The notes: a model not told the origin generated them from the sequence alone. A stretch of 64,000 nt of DNA from Clostridia bacterium (GCA_900770945.1 CAAGME010000006.1:57257-121256), one strand, 5' to 3'; positions 44,601 to 51,704 are shown, counted from the first letter of the stretch. A program made the numbers and translations.

Positions 44601-44726
44601 CAAACGCCTTACTGGTGCATAGGTCTTATCGCGCTCGACGTTGTAGTCGTTAGCGGCGTAGGCGTTGCGACGTTCTTTCTCTTTCGCAAAAAGAAGGTCA
44701 AAGAAGCCGCGATAAGCGAAAAATAA
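41619..44726 (+). CDS. GH3-family beta-glycosidase, membrane-anchored and domain-permuted (cassette C)
   Basis: The 1035-aa protein has the same plan as the one at 12211: N-terminal membrane segment (about 10-32), sandwich domain first (EEEGIVLFKNEDM), FnIII-like domain (GMDVVELYYRPPYYEGGIEK), then the catalytic barrel with LLDSDGPSGLNRH, NIQRSPFCGRNSEYYSEDS and nucleophile Asp913 in GSVVTDTY. A C-terminal membrane segment (about 990-1018) is followed by a lysine-rich tail. Both ends are in or near the membrane and the enzyme faces outside. The first 40 residues resemble those of the cassette A enzyme (VGNVIC), so the two are paralogues. Confidence 0.9.
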   Translation: MNNKKSIIIRSALCALMAIVLVALIVGNVICNKYFDTITEFFHGADLVYDSEELEKALANSSALCREIEEEGIVLFKNEDMNRGSAATDVSPALPMSEAELAKVNVFGWSSTEKGWVAGSDGSCNANNGANKNKIAGILKAFDQAEIGADKKPVEYNKELIALYEDFRIGRAERRGLAGHDQFFMLIEPERSAYDKTGANGKTILENAKEFSDVAIVVISRLGGENNDLPYFQLKNTTGKYSDSDTLPRDNTRTYLDVSTEEEDLLKMCRENFRKVIVVYNGCNNMNLEFLDRFDVDACISVNGTGQTGAFAIPDVLSGKVNPSGKSTQIQPYDLSTDPTFKNQGKYSRNTGAMSYLEDIYVGYKWYETADEEGYWKDKTLEVGNKKLSGYEAVVQYPFGFGLSYTSFEWTVLERSPAAGEEITENTEFSVTVAVTNVGKVAGMDVVELYYRPPYYEGGIEKSSVNLAAFAKTGMIEPGQTTKVTLKFNAYDMASYDCYDRNHNRNYGYELDGGDYEVVLMNDSHTKDDCENASVTYRLTKNLKFRQDPVTGNVVSNRFTKYDVIRKNEAGEFVKETVNAYANCATDGSDSAQGKIDLLSRSDFAGTFPTETAKARTGSAVNEAKSFVPEVEEVTEKITTSVDKGLRLVTKEDGSYFSLSELNGGLKNAKVNDELVQKLGNPKTGYDAPEWETLLNEMSYDEIFKLVQDGNYYNVAVESIGKPKLLDSDGPSGLNRHVAGVGGSDKQNWTMYCMPVVIAQSWNTNLSYSFGLSVAAESLSSGNNGWYAPGANIQRSPFCGRNSEYYSEDSLLSGKMAAESCRGAIANGMNVYLKHYALNETESGRIGLFTWASEQAIRENYLRSFEIAVKEGGANGIMTALNRVGAVWAGANRAMTTEILRDEWGFKGSVVTDTYCGVGYNPIKQSLYGGVTLMLGVGTGDTIDKSDLTLVAAARKAAKDIIYAWCNSYTISKNHDHSQDIIKTNVGTFVQGEKQTPYWCIGLIALDVVVVSGVGVATFFLFRKKKVKEAAISEK

Positions 44727-44735
44727 AAAGCTAAA

Positions 44736-44782
44736 TTTCATTGCCGTTAGGCAATGAAAAGAGCGGCGCATGCGCGCCGCTC
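44736..44782 (+). repeat. Double perfect hairpin before the second VIVTS peptide gene
   Basis: TTTCATTGCC-GTTA-GGCAATGAAA (44736-44759) is followed by GAGCGGCGC-ATGC-GCGCCGCTC (44761-44782). Both stems are perfect. The arrangement parallels 26257-26304, but the sequence differs. Confidence 0.75.
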
Positions 44783-44816
44783 ATACGCTTAAAAATAAAA
44801 ATTAAGGAGTTCTGAC

Positions 44817-44957
44817 ATGAAAAAAGAAGTAAAAAAATGCTTTACGCCGCCGCTTGTCGAAGTTGTGAAAATTTCTTCGGAAAGCGTTATCGTAACGAGC
44901 GACGCAAAAGAGCCGTTCGGCATCGAAGAGGAAATCTGGACCGGAAATAAAGGTTAA
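44817..44957 (+). CDS. 46-aa peptide of the VIVTS type (cassette C)
   Basis: The small protein starts at ATG 44817 with AAGGAG about 9 nt upstream. It reads MKKEVKKCFTPP, then a core LVEVVKISSESVIVTS (residues 13-28), then an acidic tail ending IWTGNKG. There is no signal peptide. The core matches the 26338 peptide in pattern (V-E-[IV]-[IV]-x4-E-[NS]-VIVTS) though the flanks differ, which is what selection on a real peptide would leave. It is 13 nt before the secreted protein gene at 44971, the same spacing as in cassette B. Function unknown. Confidence 0.75.
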   Translation: MKKEVKKCFTPPLVEVVKISSESVIVTSDAKEPFGIEEEIWTGNKG

Positions 44958-44970
44958 AGGAGTAAAGAAA

Positions 44971-46926
44971 ATGAATACCAAAAAATTATTATTATCGGTA
45001 CTTTTCGTAGTAGCAAGCACTTTCGCATTGTCGGCGGGCTTGACGGTTGCAAACGCAGAACCCGCTTTAAGCGCAAGGCTTAACCTCGGTAAGGATATCG
45101 CGATAAAAATCGAAACAAACCTCGGCGCGGACGTTACTGCGGCTAAAGCAAATTTTGCTTGGGCGGGAAGCCTCGGCGAATATGACGACGAAGTTATCGG
45201 CGAAAAAGGAACGGACGGCGAATACGTTTTCACGTACAGAGGTTTGAGTGCGCAACACATGGATAAAACGGTAAACGTCACCGTGAATTATTCGGTTGCG
45301 GGAAGCGAACAAACGCCTGTAAGCGGGACTTTTTGCGTAAAAGACTACCTTAACGCGTTAAAAGAAAAGACCTTTAAGGACGAGGGGTACACCGAATATT
45401 CGCTCGCAAAGCTCAAAACATTAGCTAACGACACGCTTTGTTATGGCGGCGCGGCGCAAAAGTATCTTGACGAAACCGTGGAAAACACCGTTGGCGACGG
45501 CGTTTACGGTAGCGATATTTATTACGAAGATTTAACGCCCGTATCATCCGCTATACAAGGCGACGACCTTGCCTGGAAAACCGGTTTGCGCTTCGATTGC
45601 AACGCTCAACCGTTCGGCTCCTTTGCGATAAACGTTGATTATAATGAAGTGAAAGTGGAAATTTACGCCGATAACGAAAAGAAAACAGAAGTTGTGCCTA
45701 AATCGCAAAACGGGCGGTTAATCGCCTTATACGAGGATTTTTCCGTTTTGGATTACGACAAAGAATATACTTTTAAGGTAATCGTTGACGGAAACGAAAA
45801 GGGTAGTCTTACATATTCTCTCGCTACTCTCGTTCTTTCCAAACAATCGGCGACGGACGCTTCCGCTAAGCTCATAAAAAGCTTCTATTCTTACTGCGCT
45901 TCCGCTTGCGAATACGAAAAAAGCTCGTCTTTTACCGACTACGTTTTAATCGAAGCGGAAACGGGAACTAAAACGGGCAGCGGCGAACTTGCCGCAAGCG
46001 GTATGGTTGCAGGTTATATGTCCGGAGGAAAATTCTATCGCAATTTCAAAGCCGGAAATACTCTTTCCTTTAATTATTTTGCAGAATACGATTATACCTC
46101 CGCAGAAATCTACATGATAGGCTCTTCCGGTTGCGTTGCGGAATACGACACCGACAATAAGCCCAAGGTCGTAAGCGAAATGAAAGCTAACGAACTTTTT
46201 ACGATTTCCGTTAACAAAGAAGAAAAATCGATATCGGACAACGCAGTTTTCGAAGGTAAATCTGCTGATAAGGGCGACTATGCGCTTTTCGGCAACAGAA
46301 CCGCCGTCAAGCTTTGCAAAACGACTTTAAAGCGCGGCACAAATCAAGTGCTTTTCACTTTTAAAGATAGCCCTTACAAAAATCAAGACAACTCCACGGC
46401 TTCCGCTAACTACGATACTCTTATGATAGTGTTGAAAGGCAAGGAAGAATTACCCGTCGAAACGGTAACAGTCGGCGAAAAAATCGAAATGGAAAACTTG
46501 CTTTTCACTCATAAAACGGATGCGGAACGCGCGGGCATTCACCCGGGATTTGCCGATAGCGGCGTATCGGATTGTTTTTCAAACAGTGCTTTCGTCAAAG
46601 ATATCCGCAAAGGCGGCGTTCTTACGTTTACTTTCACCGTTGAAAAAGACTGCACGCTTAGCCTCGTCCTCTGTGCCACTTCAACAAGCGACAAGACCGT
46701 CGATTTGTCAAAGATTTTCAACATTTGCCTTAACGGCGAAGCTCTCGCGTATTCCGATTTGACAATCGCGGCAAAGCCGTCCGATTCATGGATTCCGTCC
46801 GAAACGACGCTCGTTGAAGGAATAAAACTCAAAGCCGGTGAAACTTACGTTTTGACTTTCGAGTCGATTATTACGGCAGAAAAAGACGGCAGCGTATTTT
46901 ACGACTACATAAAATTCGCCGCATAA
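44971..46926 (+). CDS. Secreted protein with KDYL/YGGAAQKYL domain and two carbohydrate-binding-like modules (cassette C)
   Basis: The 651-aa protein has a signal peptide (residues 1-29, ANA|EP). Residues about 30-320 are homologous in plan to the first 320 residues of the protein at 26495: beta-rich unit, helical KDYLNALK to LKTLANDTLCYGGAAQKYL (about 120-170), beta-rich unit. After that come two modules (about 325-490 and 500-651) that closely follow the two modules of the lipoprotein at 39928, for example MIGSSGCVAEY against FVGSSGAVKEY. It thus links the unknown N-terminal domain to sugar binding. There is no anchor. The AAAGGAG ribosome site is good. A strong terminator closes the operon. 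Confidence 0.85.
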   Translation: MNTKKLLLSVLFVVASTFALSAGLTVANAEPALSARLNLGKDIAIKIETNLGADVTAAKANFAWAGSLGEYDDEVIGEKGTDGEYVFTYRGLSAQHMDKTVNVTVNYSVAGSEQTPVSGTFCVKDYLNALKEKTFKDEGYTEYSLAKLKTLANDTLCYGGAAQKYLDETVENTVGDGVYGSDIYYEDLTPVSSAIQGDDLAWKTGLRFDCNAQPFGSFAINVDYNEVKVEIYADNEKKTEVVPKSQNGRLIALYEDFSVLDYDKEYTFKVIVDGNEKGSLTYSLATLVLSKQSATDASAKLIKSFYSYCASACEYEKSSSFTDYVLIEAETGTKTGSGELAASGMVAGYMSGGKFYRNFKAGNTLSFNYFAEYDYTSAEIYMIGSSGCVAEYDTDNKPKVVSEMKANELFTISVNKEEKSISDNAVFEGKSADKGDYALFGNRTAVKLCKTTLKRGTNQVLFTFKDSPYKNQDNSTASANYDTLMIVLKGKEELPVETVTVGEKIEMENLLFTHKTDAERAGIHPGFADSGVSDCFSNSAFVKDIRKGGVLTFTFTVEKDCTLSLVLCATSTSDKTVDLSKIFNICLNGEALAYSDLTIAAKPSDSWIPSETTLVEGIKLKAGETYVLTFESIITAEKDGSVFYDYIKFAA

Positions 46927-46957
46927 ACAGTTGTCAAAAAATTATTATAGCAGCAAA

Positions 46958-46988
46958 AAAAGCTCTCGGTGCAAAACCGAGAGCTTTT
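46958..46988 (+). terminator. Terminator after cassette C
   Basis: AAAAGCTCTCGGT and ACCGAGAGCTTTT are perfect 13-bp arms with a 5-nt loop. Confidence 0.88.
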
Positions 46989-47152
46989 GACATTAAAATT
47001 TACAGCATAAATTATTGACGTGGCGTTTTGCTTTTTAACGACTTATTCTTCGATATATACCTCGTGGCACACTTTTAAAACACTTTTTTCGGCTTAAAAA
47101 AAATTATTCGCCCTTATAAAAACTTTCGAAACGAAAAATTTGCGAAAAATCG

Positions 47153-47181
47153 TTGAAAATTTTAAAGAAATGTGCTAAAAT
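47153..47181 (+). promoter_or_regulatory. Sigma-A promoter of the SPFH gene
   Basis: TTGAAA (47153-47158), 17 bp, TAAAAT (47176-47181). The rest of the 330-bp gap shows nothing but the terminator. Confidence 0.7.
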
Positions 47182-47257
47182 ACATATTGAGTATATAAGG
47201 TATAACCTTAGGCCTATATGCGACAGATAAAAATTCACTTCAGGGAGGAAATCAACA

Positions 47258-48349
47258 ATGGCATTATTCAGGCTGAATATAGAATGGAGCGACGACAGTA
47301 AAAACACTCTCGTTTATAAGTATCCGTTTAAAAAACAGGGCAGAGAGGTCAACGACGGCTCTACGCTTACCGTAAGGGAATCGCAAGTTGCGGTTTTCGT
47401 TTACAAAGGCAAGGTTGCGGACGTTTTCGAACCCGGTTTTTACGAACTCAAAACGGGAACGCTTCCCATTCTTTCCAAGCTCGCCGCGTGGACTTACGCG
47501 TTCGAAAACCCGATTACCGTTGACGTTTACTTCGTCAACACCAAACAATTCACTAACATCAAATGGGGAACGCAAAACCCGATAATGATGCGCGACCCCG
47601 AATTCGGCGTTATCCGCGTCAGGGGCTTCGGCGCGTTCGCGTTCAAGGTAGACGACCCGGGTACGTTCCTTATGGAACTTTTCGGTACCAACTCCACCTT
47701 TAAGACGGAAGATATCGAAGACTACACAAAGACCATGCTTATTTCCGCTTTGACGGACGCGCTCGGAGAAAGCAAAATCTCCGCGCTCGACTTAGCGGGC
47801 AACACGCTTGAATTCAACGAGATAGTCAAAGTCAAAATTCAGGAAAAATTCAGAGAGTTAGGGCTTAAGCTCACCAACCTCTTTATCGAAAACATGTCCG
47901 TTCCCGCGGAAGTCGAAAAGGCTCTCGATGAGAGAAGCAAATACGGCATTCTCGGCGGAACGACGGACGTTATGATGAAGTACGCCGCCGCGGAAGCCAT
48001 GAAGTCCGCCGCCTCCAACCCCGGTATGGGCGGAACGTTTATGGGCGCGGGCGTAGGTTTAGGCGCGGGCGCGCAGATGGGGTCCGTTTTTGCGGACGCT
48101 ATGAAGCCTTCCGCTCAGCCGCAAGCCCCCGCTGCTAACGGAGCAGCCGTCGCGGGAGCCGCCGTGGGTGCAGCCGCTGCCGGAGCAACCAAGACTTGCC
48201 CGAAGTGCGGAGCCTCAATTTCCGCTACCGCTAAATTTTGCCCCGAATGCGGCGAAAAAATTCCTTCTAAAAAATTCTGCGCAAACTGTGGCGCAGAGAT
48301 AGCGCCGGGGGCTAAATTTTGCCCCGAATGCGGCACCAAACAATCCTGA
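47258..48349 (+). CDS. SPFH-domain protein with two zinc ribbons (YdjI family)
   Basis: The 363-aa protein has an SPFH/band-7-like domain (about 30-235), a Gly/Ala-rich stretch (235-310) and two C-terminal zinc ribbons, CPKCGASISATAKFCPECG and CANCGAEIAPGAKFCPECG. In Bacillus the YdjI relative is linked to membrane-stress response with PspA-like proteins. It has no signal peptide, so it acts in the cytoplasm or on the inner membrane face. The GGAGG site fixes the start. The zinc-ribbon membrane protein at 49265 is a likely partner, by proximity and shared CxxC motifs. Confidence 0.88.
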   Translation: MALFRLNIEWSDDSKNTLVYKYPFKKQGREVNDGSTLTVRESQVAVFVYKGKVADVFEPGFYELKTGTLPILSKLAAWTYAFENPITVDVYFVNTKQFTNIKWGTQNPIMMRDPEFGVIRVRGFGAFAFKVDDPGTFLMELFGTNSTFKTEDIEDYTKTMLISALTDALGESKISALDLAGNTLEFNEIVKVKIQEKFRELGLKLTNLFIENMSVPAEVEKALDERSKYGILGGTTDVMMKYAAAEAMKSAASNPGMGGTFMGAGVGLGAGAQMGSVFADAMKPSAQPQAPAANGAAVAGAAVGAAAAGATKTCPKCGASISATAKFCPECGEKIPSKKFCANCGAEIAPGAKFCPECGTKQS

Positions 48350-48409
48350 GAACGTATAGCACGGCATCTTGACGCTACGTGCTTAAACGTCACACAGTTA
48401 CGTACATAG

Positions 48410-48673
48410 AGTACGCGCCTATCGGTCGCCGTCATCGGCTGCGCCAAACTGCACCACTCTCCACCATTAGGCGGGGGGTGCGCGCCCGTCGGCATTCGTA
48501 GCCCTGTTGCCCGTCTATGCACTAATCTACACCGTCAGCTCGAAGAGCACGCGCCTGCGCGCCGTTTTCGCCTGTTGCGTCAATCTACCGCACTCTACGC
48601 CCTCAGTGAAGAGTACGCGCCTGCGTGCCGTTTTCGCCTGTTGCGTCAACCTGCCGCACTCTACGCCCTCGGA
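48410..48673 (+). repeat. Tandem repeat, four imperfect copies of a 66-bp unit
   Basis: Units begin near 48410, 48476, 48542 and 48608. The last two are nearly identical (GAAGAG[CT]ACGCGCCTGCG and on, through TCTACGCCCTC); the first two are more diverged but keep the same period and the GCGCGCC/ACGCGCCT core. No convincing ORF runs through the array. Confidence 0.75.
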
Positions 48674-48841
48674 CATCTTAAATTGAAAGTTAAAAACGGC
48701 AAGTTGAAAGTTGTTTGACGGCTTTTTCACCCACCGACCTTCGCCCGCTCGGCTCTGCCGAGCTTTGTGGGGTAGACTTTCCCGATAGCGGGAAAGGTGG
48801 CACGCTTTTGGCGTGACGAAAAGGGGGCGGCTCCGCTGAGG

Positions 48842-49000
48842 AGCGGGGGACCGTCGTTGCGGCGACGGTGGATGAGGGGATATTCAAGTAAATCGATATT
48901 TGTCTAACGGCAATCGATATTCGCATGTAAAGTGCGAGTGAAAGCGGATTTTAAATATTATAATTCGTCCGCAATTTTCACCTTTCACCTTTCAGCTTTA
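48842..49000. repeat. Composite intergenic repeat, copy 3
   Basis: GCTCC/GGAGC and CCGTCG/CGACGG hairpins, GGTGGATGAGGGG and GTAAATCGATATTTG match the copy at 25370-25438. Two TCGATAT spacers, and then in reverse the AT-rich lead-in CGAGTGAAAGCGG of copy 1, follow. Upstream (48790-48840) GGTGGCACGC...GTGACGAAAAGGGGG belongs to a repeat type that I recall from many clostridial genomes. Together with the tandem repeats it fills the 680-bp gap. Confidence 0.7.
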
Positions 49001-49033
49001 AAATTATAACAATTCATAGGAGTATTATATATT

Positions 49034-49228
49034 ATGGAAAAAGTAACTAAAGACACTTTGATTGCGGACCTTATCAAAATCAACCCGAACGCCGCGGAAA
49101 TTCTTTTTGCGCACGGCATGCATTGCCTCGGTTGCGCGCTTGCTCACGGCGAAACCATAGAAGAAGCGACCAACGCGCACGGCGAAGACCTCGAAGAAAT
49201 TCTCTCCGAGCTTAACGCCGCTATCTAA
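49034..49228 (+). CDS. DUF1858 domain protein
   Basis: The 64-aa protein is a complete DUF1858 domain: an N-terminal strand-helix (KDTLIADLIKINPNAAEILFAHGMHCLGCALAHGETIEEA) with the conserved CLGC pair. The domain is found alone or in redox and metal proteins of anaerobes; its role is not firmly known, and the CxxC pair suggests metal or sulfur chemistry. The ribosome site is weak (AGGAG about 15 nt upstream). It lies 36 nt before the zinc-ribbon gene. Confidence 0.88.
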   Translation: MEKVTKDTLIADLIKINPNAAEILFAHGMHCLGCALAHGETIEEATNAHGEDLEEILSELNAAI

Positions 49229-49264
49229 GCTTCCCGTTTTTTACGGGTTTAAGAGGAAATTTTA

Positions 49265-50404
49265 ATGAGTACGTCAAACGACCGCGGATTTGAAAGCTTT
49301 AAGGAACCGGAAGAGCAGGGCAAGATAGTCAAGTGTCCCTCTTGCGGCGGCAACATGACTTTCGACCCCGCCACTCAAACGCTTTACTGCGAATATTGCG
49401 GAAACAGGGTTGATTTTGAAAAGGATAAAGAAGTTAAGGAAATAGCGATAGAAAAAGCTTTTGCCGCGGCGGAAAAATGGAATGACGCGGTTACCGTGCG
49501 TTGCGACAACTGCGGCGCGAAGGTAGTTATTTCCGCCAACGAAGTCGCCACCAGATGCCCGTATTGCGGTACTGCGCAGATAAAGAAAACGGAGGAAATC
49601 GCGGGGATAAAGCCCAACGCCGTTTACCCTTTCACCGTTACCGAGCAAGGCGCGGAAGATTGCGCGAAAAGATGGTGCAAAAAGAGGCTTTTTGCGCCGC
49701 GCAAATTCAAAAAACAGATTGCCGCCGACAACTTGAAAGGCGTTTTTCAGCCGTGCTTTACTTTTGACAGCGACACGTTTTCGACTTACGACGGAAGGGT
49801 CGGTAAAAGACGGACGAGAACGGTAGGAACCGGCAAAAATCAACGCACGGAAACTTACATAGAATGGAAGAATATCAGCGGTACTTTTTCGCGGTTTTTC
49901 GATGACGTGACGATTGCCGCCGCCAAAGAGTTTGACCAGAAAAAACTCAACAAGATAATGCCGTTCAACATAAACACCATTGCCGTTTACGAAAAAAAGT
50001 ATCTTGCCGGCTACGTCGCAAACCATTACGACAAGGACGTTAAAACCGCGTGGATTGAAGCAAAATCGACAATGGATTCCATTATAAGAAAGGCTATTAT
50101 AGCGCAGTATAATTGCGACGTCGTAGACTATCTTAACGTTTCCACCAATCATCAGGACGTTACGTATAAGTACGTTTTGTTGCCGATCTATTTTTTGAGC
50201 TATAAATACCGCAAAAAACAGTACGGATTGTTTATAAACGGAAACACGGGCAAAGTTGCGGGCAAAACGCCGATTTCGCCGCTCCGCGTAGCTATAGCCG
50301 TACTTTTGGGGTTGGGCGCTCTTATCGGCATACTGTATCTTATCGTAAAAAGCGGCGCGGTGGACGATATCATGTCTTATTGCAAGGAGCTGCTACCCTT
50401 TTAG
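49265..50404 (+). CDS. Zinc-ribbon membrane protein (TFIIB-type zinc ribbon)
   Basis: The 379-aa protein has two N-terminal zinc ribbons, CPSCGG...CEYCG (residues 24-45) and CDNCGA...CPYCG (about 80-100), a central domain of about 230 residues with aromatic strands, and one C-terminal membrane segment (about 342-362). Proteins of this type are often neighbours of YdjI-like SPFH genes, as here. The ribbons face the cytoplasm. RBS AAGAGGAAA. The exact role is not known to me. Confidence 0.8.
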   Translation: MSTSNDRGFESFKEPEEQGKIVKCPSCGGNMTFDPATQTLYCEYCGNRVDFEKDKEVKEIAIEKAFAAAEKWNDAVTVRCDNCGAKVVISANEVATRCPYCGTAQIKKTEEIAGIKPNAVYPFTVTEQGAEDCAKRWCKKRLFAPRKFKKQIAADNLKGVFQPCFTFDSDTFSTYDGRVGKRRTRTVGTGKNQRTETYIEWKNISGTFSRFFDDVTIAAAKEFDQKKLNKIMPFNINTIAVYEKKYLAGYVANHYDKDVKTAWIEAKSTMDSIIRKAIIAQYNCDVVDYLNVSTNHQDVTYKYVLLPIYFLSYKYRKKQYGLFINGNTGKVAGKTPISPLRVAIAVLLGLGALIGILYLIVKSGAVDDIMSYCKELLPF

Positions 50405-50478
50405 CTTGCCGTTTTACGCAAAAATCATTGTTTTTGTCGATAAAAACGGCTTAATCGGCGTTTATCGCGCTAAAAGGT

Positions 50479-50507
50479 TTGACATAATCCGTTGTTTTTA
50501 TTAAAAT
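50479..50507 (+). promoter_or_regulatory. Sigma-A promoter of the cyclophilin-like lipoprotein gene
   Basis: TTGACA (50479-50484), 17 bp, TAAAAT (50502-50507). Confidence 0.75.
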
Positions 50508-50584
50508 ATATCTATTGACAATTGTTCGCTGTCGGTTGCTTGGTTTTTTTTGCACTGCGCCGTTCGCGAATCTCGGAGGCATAT

Positions 50585-51502
50585 ATGAAAAAAAGAATAT
50601 TCTCTCTCGTCGTTGCTCTCGTTCTTGCCGTAGCGTGCTTTTCTTTGACGGCTTGCGGTGAAGTTAAGCAAGGCAGTAAGATACAGAGAATGAAAATGGT
50701 ACTCGAATTCAGAAACGAAAAGGGCGAAGTAACCGACGAAAAGACTGTCGGAATCGAACTTTACCTCAACTTCGCGCCCGAAACGACTAAGCAATTCATG
50801 AAGCTTGCGGAAGAAGGGTACTATGACGGCGTTTGCATAAGCAACGTTTACGACAAATACCTTGAATTCGGCGAATACACCGGCACAAAGACGGGCGAAC
50901 TTACCGAAAACAAAAAGACGGCTTCTACCGTAAAGGGCGAATTCGAAGATAACGGTATCGTCGGCAATAAGCTCAGCAGTTCTTCCACGGGCGTTCTTAT
51001 CATGAAGCACGACGCGGACGACAAGGACGGCACCACCCATTACGATTCCGCAAAGGGTACGGTTATTGTTACGCTTAACTCTGCAAGCGCGGCTTACCCG
51101 TCCAAGAGCTACTGCGTATTCGGTCGTATTACGAGCGACGACGCGGACAAGAACCCGAAAAAAAGCTATTCCGATTCGACTTCGGTTAACAGAACGGGCA
51201 AATCGAGCTTAGAGATAATCAAAACGGTTGCCGACCTTGCTTCCAAAAAGGAAGACGGCGAAATCACCAAGACTTATTACGATTCCAAGGTGAAAAAGTT
51301 CTACACCTATATCGAAGCTACCGACGAGGATACTTCCGAAACCACAAAGACCTGGTACGAAGGCTTAGGCGACGACAAAACGGAAATCGCGGATAAGACG
51401 GTTATAGAAGACCTCGGTAAAAAGATTGACGACGAAAAGTACACCTTCTACACCGTTCCGTACGCATACGTCACCATTAAGTCGATAACGAAAGCAAAGT
51501 AA
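50585..51502 (+). CDS. Cyclophilin-like lipoprotein
   Basis: The 305-aa protein has a lipoprotein signal peptide ending in LTAC (Cys about residue 23). The stretch VGIELYLNFAPETTKQFMKLAEEGYYDG is the N-terminal part of a cyclophilin-type peptidyl-prolyl isomerase, and later YCVFGRI is a cyclophilin strand. Where active enzymes have FHRV and GGDP, this has CISNVYDKYLEFGEY, so the catalytic arginine seems to be missing. The C-terminal part has charged insertions. It may be a folding helper or binding protein outside the membrane rather than an active isomerase. The GGAGG site supports the start. Confidence 0.8.
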   Translation: MKKRIFSLVVALVLAVACFSLTACGEVKQGSKIQRMKMVLEFRNEKGEVTDEKTVGIELYLNFAPETTKQFMKLAEEGYYDGVCISNVYDKYLEFGEYTGTKTGELTENKKTASTVKGEFEDNGIVGNKLSSSSTGVLIMKHDADDKDGTTHYDSAKGTVIVTLNSASAAYPSKSYCVFGRITSDDADKNPKKSYSDSTSVNRTGKSSLEIIKTVADLASKKEDGEITKTYYDSKVKKFYTYIEATDEDTSETTKTWYEGLGDDKTEIADKTVIEDLGKKIDDEKYTFYTVPYAYVTIKSITKAK

Positions 51503-51524
51503 GCTTTGAGCTAAAAAACGAATA

Positions 51525-51568
51525 TCATGCAAAAACGCCGCGCGGGTTTTCTCCGCGGCGTTTTGCAT
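51525..51568 (+). terminator. Terminator after the cyclophilin-like gene
   Basis: ATGCAAAA and CGCCGCG pair with CGCGGCG and TTTTGCAT in a long stem (one bulge) between 51525 and 51568. It lacks a long T run but is very stable. Confidence 0.7.
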
Positions 51569-51704
51569 GCGCTTTATAGGTGTTTTAATTTGTGTCAACG
51601 GCGGTTGCGCAAATTAAGTACGGCTTAAAAAATCCGCCGCCGAGGCAGAAAAAATTCGGGCGGGGTTTATCATAATCGGGCATTTTATCGCATAAAATAC
51701 GGTT

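Noticed and set aside
48115..48730. Minus-strand frames over the 66-bp tandem repeats
   Set aside because: They overlap the SPFH gene or start inside repeats, and the frames break between copies; no ribosome site was seen.
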